64,000 bases of DNA from Nemopilema nomurai (lineage: Eukaryota; Cnidaria; Scyphozoa; Rhizostomeae; Rhizostomatidae): the NCBI GenBank assembly GCA_003864495.1, contig ML133395.1:1164075-1228074 (forward strand), read 5' to 3'. Within the stretch, counting starts at the first letter, position 1. Each line of letters opens with the position of its first letter. This document shows, piece after piece, positions 12,501-23,268 of the stretch. The translations under genes and the position numbers were made by a program. The notes beneath the pieces are model-generated. The model had not been told where the DNA came from. It worked only from the letters and a program-made list of their open reading frames with translations, and made no database searches.

Positions 12501-15500
12501 AGGCACACGATATTTAATCTTCACTCTTTGTGTCTGCCCTATGTACTATTCTCTTGCGCCTGATGCCCTATGTACTATTCTTTTGTGTCTGAATGCCCTA
12601 TGTACTATTCTCTTGTGCCTGAATGCCCGATGTACTATTCTCATGTGTCTGAATGCCCTATGTACTATTCTCTTGTCCCTGACTGCTCTATGTACTCACC
12701 CAAACTGTGGCCGCATACAGAAATCTGCCCCTGGAACGACTGATTTCTACTTTTGAATAAGTTGAGAAGTCGGTTCATTTCCTGCACCACTGTGTCACAA
12801 ATCGCCTGTTCCAAGAGACAAAAATGAAAAAAATTATTATGCAAACAGGCAAGAAAAAATATGTGACAGCTGTCCAAGGCAATCTACGACGCGAAAGACT
12901 AGAATGTCCTAAAAACTAACTGAACCTTGGGCTCACTTTTTCCAAAAAACAATTCACAAAGTTTCCGCATCAAAATAATAACAGTACCTGCTTACTAATT
13001 AAATCTTCACTCACATATTGACCAAAACTGTCCTTCTTTAAAAAATCAATCCAACAAAAGGGAATGTCCTATAGGGTTCCTTTTGAACATCTCATACACT
13101 TCAGTGTTATACACAATTAAACATAAAAAAGATGAAGACCATTTGACTGCAATGAATGGATAGGGGCATACCTGACAATACATGGGGCTTGTGAAGAAAA
13201 GAATGTCAGTGAGTGTCTCGTTTGTGAAATTGCGGAACTTCCCGATGCTTGATAAGGTGATTGCGTTCAATCGGCTAGCAAATGAACACACAAGGATTTC
13301 AGCATGTTAAGCAATCGTTTAGTTTAGCAAGTGCATAGTTGGCCCACTTCATCCAGAACTTCAGACTGCCAAAAAACCAAATCTCGATGATTCATTGTCA
13401 AGCGCCGGTTGCGTTCAAAATCAGTGAGAGCATGATAACAATGACATATAATAGCTTAGGGAACTTAAGCCAGGAATCCTGTAGGGCGGTTAGCATTATG
13501 TCAATTGATTGCAACTATTTATGAACCCAAAAGAGGGGCAAGGAATATCATATTGCCATGGATATGATGATAACAGTGACGCCTGCGCACTAAGCTATTC
13601 AGGTTTGTCACCAGGCAACAATGCTTCACCAATAAACAATAAAAACCGTAAAAGAGCAACAAAATTCGGCAAATGACATCCGTGTTGATCAAATGAACGA
13701 GTCATTGACACTTGCTACACGAGGCTAACGAATACGAGGCACTTGAGCAACGACTCACTTGTCGACTCCATGTCGGTCGCCGTGAAGATTCGAGTACCAC
13801 TCGATTGGAAGGAATTCGACCCGGCCCACGGGTATCCCCTCTCTTACGAATTGGTGCGTTCCCAACAAATTCAAACCCTGCTGCCTCATATCATCAACTG
13901 AAAGAAGACAATTGATGGAATCAAATAAACATTTCGAGAAATGCGAGAGTTGGCTATACTGGAAGAAAAAACCCATATGACATACATTTGAAAAGCTCGG
14001 GACAGCAAATACGCGCTGCCCGCTAACTGCAAAACCAATATTCAACCTGAAGAGGTATGGCACGGTGGCAAGAATTCATTGTATCAATGTTTCAGCAAAT
14101 GCAATTGTATTTCCGACGCCTCTTAAATTTTGATTCGATCCTGAAGCCATCCAAAGTTAGCAGGCTAAATATTATTCGAAAACAGAAACTGTTACTTTCA
14201 AATTATCATACAAAGATTCAAAACGTTAGAAAGATGTTAATCGTTAAACTTTAATGTCCCTACTTTAAGGGGGTTGACGATGGCCTAAGAATCACATCTT
14301 TGGGGGCTACTTACTAACTGGTTAGGCCAAAACAAAAAGGGATAACTTATCAACTCTAGCTCACCGCATTCCACTAGGGGCCGCATTTTCAAATCTGCAG
14401 CGGGTCCAATGCCATGCACCACAAAAACTAGGTGGTCGATTTGCTCCGGTTCACCTAAAAATCAAGAACGGATACGGAAATTAAAGATATTTTTGACTCT
14501 TCCATGTTTCTTGCTGGACATATGGTCACAGGTGCTGGTCACTTATACTCAAAACAAATACTCATTAGGTATGAAAATACTCAAATAACAAATACAACAA
14601 AACTGGGCAATGGCTGAAACACCATAGCACTTCTAACTAACGAAATATGGTTACAACACTGGGGATAAGATGCTATAGTATAAATACAACACAAAATTGT
14701 GAGATAGATGCAGTGGCACCGTGTGGCTACATTACTGGGATATGGCTACATAACAGGGATGAGGCTACATAACAGGAATGAGGCTACATAACAGGAATGA
14801 GGCTAAATAACAGGGATGCAGCTACATAAGAGGGGTACAGCCAGAGCACCTACAAACACATGCATCATAACCTTCATGAGTGCCACATGCATACCTTCAA
14901 CGATTTCATCCTGAATATCTGTTATTCCTCTTCTTACAACCCTTGGCCTTGATGTAGAATCCTCACCAGTCCAATCGTACAACTCTGTGGTTGGTAAATA
15001 GTGTACAATAACATTGCCATTGTGGAATATCACAGATTCTCCATTTTGAAGGTCTAACTTCTTGTTCCAGGCCCCAGTAGTTGCAACAAGCTTAAACTCT
15101 TTCTGAAAATCAAGAATGACAAAGATGCAGCTTTTCACTTAAAATAATTTTCATCAATTTAACTGAGTTTACTATTTGCCAAAGCCAACCAAAATCAAAC
15201 TTTGCTTCTTCTTTGCATTTTTCAATGCTGTCGACCGGCATAATACATACATATGATTGGCATGCTAAAAGAATACTCAAATCAAAACTCCACATCACTC
15301 GATCAAAGTTCCTCTGCCCCTAGAAACCCGTTCAAGCCCCTCCTCTATACCAAGAAATTTTCTTTGCATCATTTGCCAACTGATAGGTTAACTTGAAACT
15401 GGCTTGCTTAGGAGTGTCTCTTTGTTAGTGGGATTACCCTAATCAGACAGAAAGTTTTAATTTAGTATATTCCCATCTATTGGTAAAATGTTTTTTGATG

Positions 15501-18500
15501 GCAAAAAGGTGCACCAGCTATACATTGAACTTCAAACCAGACAAAAATGGATTGAATTTGCTTTTGCTGTGTAATGGATTCCTACCTCAAGCTGCTCAGC
15601 CATACTCTCTGAATATGGAATCAGCTTTGCCTCGCCCTCCCCTCTGTAAAACCAAGTACATCGCCTGACTTCAGTTCTAGCCTCTTTCCAATATACAGCC
15701 TCCCTTTTCATTGAATCTAGATCAACATCAAATCTTCCCCCATCTGTTGCAACAACAGTTCTTTCTTTATTATGAAAAGCTGCCTCCAAGGCCCTGGAAT
15801 CCACATATGAGAAAGGAAGCCAGGTTTTAGCACCCTTGTGATAAAACCAATGAGGTGAGACTGGTTGATATAAGTATGCTGCTGAAGGAATGGGATGCCC
15901 AGATTGGGAATAGAACTGGGGCTGTGGTGGTCGATCATACATGTTGCTACTTGGCTGCGGAGATACAACTTGTGTTGGCTTTTGCATGCCTGCTGCAGAA
16001 TCTTGAAATGATTCTTGATCTGATTGTCTTTGAGAGTATTCTTGAAATGGCATGTCCATGTACTGCATACCAGGACTTGTCCTTAACTGCTCAAATGCTT
16101 GGTTTGGTCCTGGGGCTTGTGGCATCTGCTGTGCCATGTACCCAGCGTCCTGATATTGGTTCATTGTTTGAACTGGAGCTTGCTGAGGTTCTTTGGGTGC
16201 AAATTGTTGTCCAAATAGATCTTGGTTCTGAACAACCTGTGCTGGAAAAAGCTCTTGTTGTGAGAAAGTGCTCTGGCCAAAGACTGGTGTTTGTTGCATG
16301 GCTGGAGGCGAGAATGGGCTTGGGGATGAAGTAGCATATCCAACCTCTTGTGAATGTGACACAATGTTAGCTGAAAATTAATAAAACTTTAAAATAATAG
16401 ATTATCCACACATCTTCACAGATAATTGATAAATATATGGCAATTTACAACATGCATTCATTAATGAATTCCTTGTGTACCATCAAGCTGCACCATTGTG
16501 TATGATAAACATAAAATAGGAAGATATTCATCATACAATATATGAAAACTGTGACAAATTACAAAAATATAAATTATTTGCAAACCATTACAATATACCC
16601 AAATTATGAAGACATGCAGAGAGCAACATTGGAAAAATTATCCCCAGGGTAAATCCATGTCAAATCATCCAGACCATGACACCCTTACCTCTCAGATTTT
16701 CTTGAAATTTTCACCAGTAATAGATATCATGAAAAGTAGAAAATCCTGAAAATTTGAGCATCTAACTTCAAAGGGTTCTTGAGTTATGCCTTTTTTTAGA
16801 TTCAATGTAAATCTTGTTTCGCAACAAATATCGGCCATTTTGAATTTACTTTTTTTGAAATATTTCCTGTTTAAGAAATGTTCTAGCTCTACAAATTCAC
16901 CCAGAGATGTTTTATTGGGTGAGGAATCCAAAAACAGCATCAAAAATACCCAATGGTCAACCTTTTTTGAACTATTCACAAATCCATAAGTTTTTCACCA
17001 TATCTCAAATATCTTGAAAAAAAACATGTGGCAGTGTAGATATTTGGATTTTTTCTTTTGGAGATGATTATACATACAATAAACTTCATTTGTTCCAAAT
17101 ATTGAGTTAAGTTCTCTTTTTATGCTCTCATAGTGAAGGAACAAAGATAAATTATTTTCCCGGGCCTCTCATATTAGCTATATCAGATACCATTTGTACA
17201 GTAAAAAGAAGTCATGGAAAAGAAGAAAGGTAGAAGAGCAATTATCATGTCTTAAACTTTAAAGGACTTTATACTTGATGCAGTAACATTGGTTTCTTGT
17301 CAGTCTGGTAAAATATGGTAAAAAGTAAAATCTACAAAAATTTCATGCCGCGCATACATATTCTTCAACTAAATTGTTACTTGACATGAGAACAAGGTCC
17401 CAGTATTACTTATGACATACCACCCTATAGACTTGTTTTAGGGTAATTTTGATTGTCTCTGGTTCTGGCTCTGACTGATTGATCTGGTTCTATATTTCCG
17501 ATCCTTCCGATCACAGCATGTGCACAGCATGTGCCCATTCAAAAAAAGACTGTCAGCGACGTGTCTGTCATCGATCCGTGACGCATCGCAGGCAGCCGTC
17601 CGATCGTTACGCTATAGAAACCAGGCTTAAAACAGGAAATTGTAATGATGTTGATTTAACATGAGTAATCCAATTGACACTTATTCACCTTTGTTAACCA
17701 AACTTTCCTAAACAGGATTGTGATCGGAAGGATCGGAAATATAGAACCAGATCAATCAGTCAGAGCCAGAACCAGAGACAATCAAAATTACCCTAAAACA
17801 AGTCTATAGGGTGGTATGTCATAAGTAATACTGGGACCTTGTTCTCATGTCAAGTAACAATTTAGTTGAAGAATATGTATGCGCGGCATGAATTTTTTGT
17901 AGATTTTACTTTTTACCATATTTTACCAGCCTGACAAGAAACCAATGTTACTTCATCAAGTATAAAGTCCTTTAAAGTTTAAGACATGATAATTGCTCTT
18001 CTACCTTTCTTCTTTTCCATGACTTCTTTTTACTGTACAAATGGTATCTGATATAGCTAATATGAGAGGCCCGGGAAAATAATTTTCTTTGTTCCTTCAC
18101 TATGAGAGCATAAAAAGAGAACTTAACTCAATATTTGGAACAAATGAAGTTTATTGTATGTATAATCATCTCCAAAAGAAAAAATCCAAATATCTACACT
18201 GCCACATGTTTTTTTTTCAAGATATTTGAGATATGGTGAAAAACTTATGGATTTGTGAATAGTTCAAAAAAGGTTGACCATTGGGTATTTTTGATGCTGT
18301 TCTTGGATTCCTCACCCAATAGAACATCTCTAGGTGAATTTGTAGAGCTAGAACATTTCTTAAACAGGAAATATTTCAAAAAAAGTAAATTCAAAATGGC
18401 CGATATTTGTTGCGAAACAAGATTTACATTGAATCTAAAAAAGGCATAACTCAAGAACCCTTTGAAGTTAGATGCTCAAATTTTCAGGATTTTCTACTAT

Positions 18501-20146
18501 TCATGATATCTATTACTGGTTAAAATTTCAAGAAAATCTGAGAGGTAAGGGTGTCAACCTTCCAAAATTCTGGATGATTTGATATGGACTTACCCCCCAG
18601 TATAGGGCACTCTAGTATACAGTTGCACCCTAGAAAAGAGTTTATTAAGAAGGATGAACTTGATTAGACAGAATAATTTGCATCCTGGTAAAATAAAACA
18701 TTGACATTTTTCCTTTGAGTTGAAAAGCCTAAGCCAATGCTCATCATAAACTATACAAGGTTTTAGAAAATTTTGGCATCTGACAGAGCTTTGATTTAAG
18801 TGGCATTCAATGTATCTTAATAAATTACATAATAATAAATTTTACGGTAAGCTGGTATGCACAATTTTCAAAAGATGGCTGCTTGCTAAAAAATGTATTA
18901 CTGAATATTTAACAAAACATCAAAAGTGCATCAAAATAACATTGACAGTACTTGAAAGATTGATCTTGATTGATAAACCCCATACTGGGGCTTAACCATA
19001 AGCTGGAACACTCTATATTGTGAGTTGTGTTCCACATATAGTTGTATGCACAAGCCTTCTCCTGGCTTGATTCAACTTGATTTGCTATAGTTATCACAAA
19101 GTGGCCTTTTTAGCCCATTTCATGCCAGCTTTATAATTATCATCAGCTCATATGTCAAAAAGAGAGGTAAGAGAAAAATTAAAGACCAAGCAAGTCCCTG
19201 AATAACAAATTCTAAAATGGAAAAAGAAATCCTTAACAAGTAGGATGTCACCTACTTAACTAGTTTGACATTTTGATCTACATTTGGTGTGCAATTGATA
19301 GCAATTCAAAAATTTGATTGGAAAATGCAGTAAATTTATTCCGAAATGTCATTGGAGTAAATTTACGATTAGATGACAATAAATAAATCCCAAATCTACC
19401 CAGACCTATCTGATTCAATTTATCATTTGTAAATTTGAAAAATATAAAATCAATTACTTGGATACCAGAAGCAGGAAGGATCCCACTTTAAGTAGATATG
19501 CTCAATATTACTCTGCAACTGGCTTAGGGTTCTAATTTTCCTAATGAGAGTGCTAAGGATGAAATGCTTCTGTATAATTTATCATGGTCAATTTGCATTA
19601 ATCGATATCCTATGTCATAAAATTCGTCATAAAACAGAATTGCTAGAAAGTTAAGTTGTTCATTTTTAAACATTAGACGTGCACATTAATTGATGATCAA
19701 ATTCCATCAATTAACGCACAGGAAGACTTTATTAATTACCTTTAATCAATCCACCAAAATGGGAATATAAGACAAACAAAGTTCGTCTTTTTTATTGCCT
19801 GTCCCTAAATGTTTAGAAATTAAAAAAGGAAAAGCCAAAACTCTTTTAACTTTACTTGTAAGATTTTCACTCTTTATCAACAGCATTAATCACGATAAAT
19901 GTATAGCGCAACGCAAACAGCACAACTACCAGGAGGTGTTATTTTTAGGCTACCTGGATTACTTCCTTGAACTGGAGTAGATGGATCGGTTGGTGTTGAT
20001 AATGGTACTGGTGTGAATAATCTTGGACCAGATAGACTCTCCACAGTCAATCCTCCGCCAAGTGACTGATTGAAGAATGGAGATTGTCCTGGCTGTCCAT
20101 AATTTGATTGAAGCCCCCTTTCCCGATTGTTTTCATTAGCCGCCAT
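6574..20146 (-). CDS. SEC23IP: SEC23-interacting protein / DDHD2-family intracellular phospholipase A1-like protein
   Basis: Eighteen exons join in phase to 1019 residues: 19954-20146, 15586-16370, 14895-15102, 14365-14454, 13759-13897, 13172-13274, 12700-12805, 12126-12160, 11557-11639, 10998-11190, 10531-10626, 10319-10480 (possibly optional), 9688-10041, 8842-8853, 8358-8448, 7222-7431, 6794-6932, 6574-6634. Order of domains: Pro/Gln-rich N-terminus (to about 235), WWE (about 238-305, [17 protein letters not shown]), lipase-like core with VVHGIG and the nucleophile elbow GHSLG (Ser about 540), SAM (about 620-677, [11 protein letters not shown]), and split DDHD domain ([49 protein letters not shown]). 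The family acts at ER exit sites and the Golgi; SEC23IP binds COPII Sec23 through a proline-rich region, whereas DDHD2 lacks the long N-terminus, so SEC23IP is preferred. The first ATG matches a short charged N-terminus. Confidence 0.93.
8804..8819. repeat. Short TA dinucleotide run
   Basis: A short alternating TA run lies in the SEC23IP intron just downstream (minus sense) of the microexon donor. Simple sequence only. Confidence 0.6.
8842..8853 (-). other. SEC23IP: 12-nt microexon of SEC23IP encoding YDPV
   Basis: The exon at 9688-10041 ends ..FHP with GTAAGT, and the exon at 8358-8448 begins AYRIEPLV; the DDHD signature requires YDPV between them. Exactly these four codons lie at 8842-8853, preceded by AG and followed by GTAAGT, in phase 0 on both sides. 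The flanking introns are 834 bp (8854-9687) and 393 bp (8449-8841). The peptide belongs to the conserved core of the DDHD domain (H-P-x-D-P-V-A-Y-R), so skipping would remove probable metal-binding residues without a frameshift. Confidence 0.93.
10202..10227. repeat. AC microsatellite
   Basis: An interrupted (AC)n run in the intron between the optional exon and the exon 9688-10041 of SEC23IP. Simple sequence. Confidence 0.8.
10319..10480 (-). other. SEC23IP: Possible 54-codon cassette exon of SEC23IP
   Basis: An open segment starting [18 protein letters not shown] and ending GLLDIK is bounded by cag at its 5' side and GTAATC at its 3' side. It is phase 0-0, lies between the SAM exon (10531-10626, ends phase 0) and the next exon (9688-10041, starts phase 0), and only this frame is open. 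Vertebrate relatives have no recognisable equivalent at this place, so it may be lineage-specific, alternatively spliced, or a false exon. Confidence 0.45.
12525..12697. repeat. About 30-bp minisatellite touching a SEC23IP splice donor
   Basis: Five to six imperfect copies of a unit containing CCCTATGTACTATTCTCTTG run from about 12525 to 12697. The last copy ends in TATGTACTCAC, whose complement is the GTGAGTACATA donor of the exon at 12700-12805. The array is therefore the first part of the following intron, and unit copies repeat a GTACATAG motif resembling the donor. Confidence 0.85.
14723..14838. repeat. 19-bp tandem repeat (GGCTACATAACAGGRATGA)
   Basis: About six imperfect copies of a 19-bp unit lie in the SEC23IP intron, 57 bp beyond the donor of the exon at 14895-15102. 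No coding role is seen. Confidence 0.85.
16641..18600. mobile_element. Large foldback element: 1.96-kb near-perfect inverted repeat in SEC23IP intron 1
   Basis: The left arm (about 16641-17515) and right arm (about 17719-18600) are reverse complements of each other over roughly 870 bp, with only a small number of differences, mostly near the outer ends (a short deletion after CAAATCATCCAGA in the left arm). The spacer is 17516-17718. Each arm carries the same open frame on opposite strands (16692-16979 minus, 18255-18449 plus), but a frameshift breaks the second copy and nothing like a transposase is recognisable. The outer ends share GTAARTCCATRTCAAATC. The structure fits a foldback or TIR-type non-autonomous transposon, or a recent inverted duplication. 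It lies wholly inside intron 1 (16371-19953). Confidence 0.9.
18601..19953. other. SEC23IP: Remainder of SEC23IP intron 1
   Basis: AT-rich intron sequence between the foldback element and exon 1. I see no exon, RNA gene or ordered repeat in it. Confidence 0.6.
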
Positions 20147-20565
20147 GATAGGCCTACGTTGACCAAGGAGAGAGAGGCTACGAGGTACACGCGTCAGTGG
20201 CAAAACGAGGTTTGCACCAAACTGATCAACAACACAATTTTCGCGTGAAATCACCATGCGTAAAAACTTGTTTTGATCAATCGCTTAAACTCCCAATCGT
20301 AGATTCATTGCATTGTTTAAATCCTTTTCGCTGCTTGTCTAACTTTTACATTCATTATTCACTTCTAAATAAAATATATCCTTTGGAGGTTCATTATGTA
20401 AAACATAATTAAAGGGCATATGCCAAGTAATCTCTATCCAAACCCTTGAGATAAGTGTGTAGAAACTGCAAGCTTATCATAGTGGTCTAAGTACCTGTAC
20501 ATCTCTGAAAAACCATGGAAAAACATATGCACAGTTATTGTTCCATTGTATGGTACTTCAAAATA

Positions 20566-21266
20566 CACTACCGTTCAAAAAGTCTTGGGACAATTCGAAA
20601 TTTCGAAAGACGCTTATGATAAAAGCATTAAAAACATACATTTGATCCTCTCTTATTAAGTACGACAACCGGCTATTTCCATGAAACTTTTATAAGACAT
20701 TGTTCATGTTTCGACGTATTTCAATTTCGCCACATTATTCAAAAAAGATTAACAGTAAAATTTTCTAGGCCACAAACATTAACATGGAGGTTATCAAACG
20801 TCGTGAAATATCATACGAGAAGTGTCTGAAAATTATCTTTTATAAAAATAATGGTAAAAGCTACCAAGAAACTGCACCAATTGTGGGCTGCTCAAAGAAT
20901 GCAGCTTTCGCTGTATGAAAAAAGGTCTTTAAATTCAGAACCGTGAAAGATTTGACAAGGGATGGCAGACCGAAGAAGTTCCAGACGCCAAGACATGAAA
21001 GGTCTTTATTGAGAGATAGAAAACAGGATACATCTCGACTAATTTGCCAGAAGGTCAAAGCGCAGAGGTTTCAAATTCTGATAATAAATTGTAATGAATA
21101 GAGCTGAAATTTTGCAACTTGTTGATGCTTTTACTGCGTTATTTAGACCATTTTAAAGGATAATAGGAGTGTTTCAAAAGATACATTTTTTGGTTGCCTT
21201 AAATTGTTTTCATTCGCCAGAAGATTCGAAACTTCGAATTGTCCCAAGACTTTTTGAACGGTAGTG
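20566..21266 (+). mobile_element. Non-autonomous Tc1/mariner element with TA target duplication
   Basis: Terminal inverted repeats of about 40 bp begin CACTACCGTTCAAAAAGTCT at 20566 and end with the complement at 21266, flanked by TA on both sides (20564-20565, 21267-21268). One internal mismatch separates the arms over the first 35 bp or so. The interior keeps the start of a Tc1-type transposase (see the pseudogene entry) but at 701 bp it is less than half the length of a full element and lacks the DDE catalytic region. Confidence 0.9.
20784..21090 (+). pseudogene. Tc1-like transposase N-terminal remnant
   Basis: From the ATG at 20784 the frame reads MEVIKRREISYEKCLKIIF, then GKSYQETAPIVGCSKNAAF, an in-frame TGA, and then DLTRDGRPKKFQTPR with ERSLLRDRKQD. 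This follows the paired helix-turn-helix DNA-binding region of Tc1 transposases (the GRPKK linker and the second helix-turn-helix start). The DDE catalytic half is absent, so it is a dead copy carried inside the element. Confidence 0.8.
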
Positions 21267-21879
21267 TATTTTCCGTATGAAATACTTTAACCAAGGGTTG
21301 GTTACAAGTACTTTATTATTAAGTCTGACATACTCCGAGAAGTGCTGCAGAGAGGGTAGCAAAAACCTCAAATTTACCAAAGGCAGAAGAAACACTCAAT
21401 ACATTGTCAGAAATAAATTAGCATTTTGCTTTATGATAGTGAGTAAATTAGCCCATACTTACAACAATGTGTCAAAAGGGAAGAGAGTAAGTTCACCATA
21501 ATAAACAATGTTAGTAGAATGTAAAGTGATTAACACCTACAAGCTTTACACAACATTCTAGATTAGTAATCAAGTAAGGTAATGTTAGTGAGAAAATAGT
21601 GTTCGTTTATCTGTGTAAGATGTTCTCAGATTTTATACTGAAGAATCCATAAAGCAATTAGTGTCAAATAACAACATTGGTAACAATTATTAGCAATTCT
21701 ACATTACAACACATAGATGGAAATGTTTGAGGTAGTTGTCAAAAATGACAACCTCAATATGGCAAGTAGATTGACAAATCTGCTAGATGTATGTACATTA
21801 AATTTAGTGTCTATTTTTTCTAAAAAAGGAGAATTGAATAAGTTAGAGGTTTAAGACAAAAACGCAACATACACCAGGC

Positions 21880-23268
21880 TTAATTTACTTTTAAATGCTC
21901 TAAATTTCGAAAGAATTCATCATACTGAGCAAGCTGATTTTCAAACTTTTCAATGTGATCGGTGATGCTTCCATCATTATCACTATCATAATCTGACTTG
22001 TCATTGAACATATCCAAGTATGGAGGGTTCTGACACTCTCTGTATAACTGTCCAGCATCACCACTTTGTGGCGCAAAAGCAGGTCTGACTTCAACAAGAA
22101 CAAAGTCATCCTCAAAACCCACTGCCTGAGCTGTTGGTTCTGTGTTTTGATTACTGGTATCGAATGATACAAAGCCTCTCTCTGTTTCTTTCCTGTCATC
22201 TTTATAGTCTATGGGACCAACTTGCCTTGGTGATTCAATTTCTTTGGTCCTCAGGGACTGCTGAACCATGCTTTCATCTATTTTGCTTTGTATGAAAGAT
22301 AGAAATGGCGGAGTTGATGGCAAGTCAGGCAGGTCTAGTGCTGCCATTTCTGTTGAAACGTGTCCAAAAGCAGCAAAGGCACCATGCTCATTGTTTACAG
22401 CACCGATGGCTTGCAGCTCAGACACATCACCAAAATGCATCTCAGATATACCTTGCTGTATCTGAGAGATGTCAAAATGTTTTGGAGACAAATTAGTAAA
22501 TGATGTTGGCAGCGATGCAGTGCTGCTGACAACATCGTCAAGAGCCGCTCTTCTAAGCTCTTCTACTTCAGCTGGCCCCAGTGGTCCCAGAGAGTCAAAA
22601 GTGTCATCCTTTGTCATTTTGATCAAAACCTTTTGACCTGCATTATCATTAGAAGTAGCTGGTTTACTCTGAGTGTAAAAATCGATTTTGGTCTGAAAAT
22701 GAACTTTAAGATTTAGGGTACCAAATGGTGTACCAACTCTTCCAATTTTAGTAGCTTCTTGAAGTGTTCCACTCTTGTCGTAATTTCCTTCTTTGGTAAG
22801 GATCTTGTAATAAAATGAGAAGTCTTTCTCTTTCCGCCTCGTAAGTTTGTATGAAGGTAGAGACCTTGTCACACTGACAAGCGACTTTAGAAGCAGGGCA
22901 AGTTTATTATAAACGGCAAACGGGGTCTTCACACTGGGATCCAGCTTTCTATTAAAACTCAAAGTCCACCTTTCCAGCAGACTATCAAATCCTTCTGATG
23001 TCTTGAGGTATACACAGAGCAACAAGGGCTCTTGGATTACGGCAATCTTATTGGTAAACTCTGCCTTAACTTCCTTTTGCACTTCATTTCCGATATTGCT
23101 TCCTGGTAAGGCGATATTAAACCAATCGACTCCGACTGCATTTGCATTTGAGAATGTTTTTGTCTTTTCTCCACTTCTAGAGTGAATGATAGTTTGCAAT
23201 GCTTTATACGTAAAGAACTTTATGTACTTTTCGATTTCCTTTCGTTCTGTTTTGGGTGGTGCAGCCAT
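21880..23268 (-). CDS. ATG13: Autophagy-related protein 13 (ULK1 complex subunit)
   Basis: A single uninterrupted frame of 462 residues. ATG13 links the ULK1/Atg1 kinase to FIP200 and ATG101 to start autophagosome formation. Residues about 1-180 form the HORMA domain (IEKYIKFFTYKALQTIIHSR, VDWFNIALP, LKTSEGFDSLLERWTLSFNR, VYNKLALLLKSLVSVTRSLP, IGRVGTPFGTLNL). A long disordered middle follows. Near residues 387-396 DDFVLVEVRP matches the family LIR (core F-V-L-V) that binds Atg8/LC3, followed by LYREC-NPP, and the C-terminal helix seen at the ULK1-binding end. The ATG at 23268 is chosen over an in-frame ATG 63 bp upstream because MAAPPKTERKEIEKYIKFF aligns with the known family start. Family genes usually have many introns; this one has none, unlike every neighbour. 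Confidence 0.94.
   Translation of the reverse strand: MAAPPKTERKEIEKYIKFFTYKALQTIIHSRSGEKTKTFSNANAVGVDWFNIALPGSNIGNEVQKEVKAEFTNKIAVIQEPLLLCVYLKTSEGFDSLLERWTLSFNRKLDPSVKTPFAVYNKLALLLKSLVSVTRSLPSYKLTRRKEKDFSFYYKILTKEGNYDKSGTLQEATKIGRVGTPFGTLNLKVHFQTKIDFYTQSKPATSNDNAGQKVLIKMTKDDTFDSLGPLGPAEVEELRRAALDDVVSSTASLPTSFTNLSPKHFDISQIQQGISEMHFGDVSELQAIGAVNNEHGAFAAFGHVSTEMAALDLPDLPSTPPFLSFIQSKIDESMVQQSLRTKEIESPRQVGPIDYKDDRKETERGFVSFDTSNQNTEPTAQAVGFEDDFVLVEVRPAFAPQSGDAGQLYRECQNPPYLDMFNDKSDYDSDNDGSITDHIEKFENQLAQYDEFFRNLEHLKVN

Larger units (their letters stand above)
20147..21879. other. Spacer between SEC23IP start and ATG13 stop
   Basis: The part next to 20146 should hold the SEC23IP promoter and 5' UTR; the part next to 21880 the ATG13 3' UTR. 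The only structured feature is the Tc1-like element at 20566-21266. Confidence 0.6.

Noticed and set aside
12331..12756. 141-codon plus-strand frame rich in [10 protein letters not shown] repeats
   Set aside because: It is a read-through of the 30-bp minisatellite and overlaps the opposite-strand SEC23IP exon.
15855..16334. 159-codon plus-strand frame
   Set aside because: It is the antisense shadow of the Pro/Gln-rich SEC23IP exon 15586-16370.
16692..18454. Mirrored 60-95 codon frames in the palindrome arms
   Set aside because: Same sequence on both strands with a frameshift in one arm and no known domain; treated as part of the repeat.
21889..22199. 99-codon overlapping frame in ATG13
   Set aside because: Out-of-frame shadow of the ATG13 C-terminal half.
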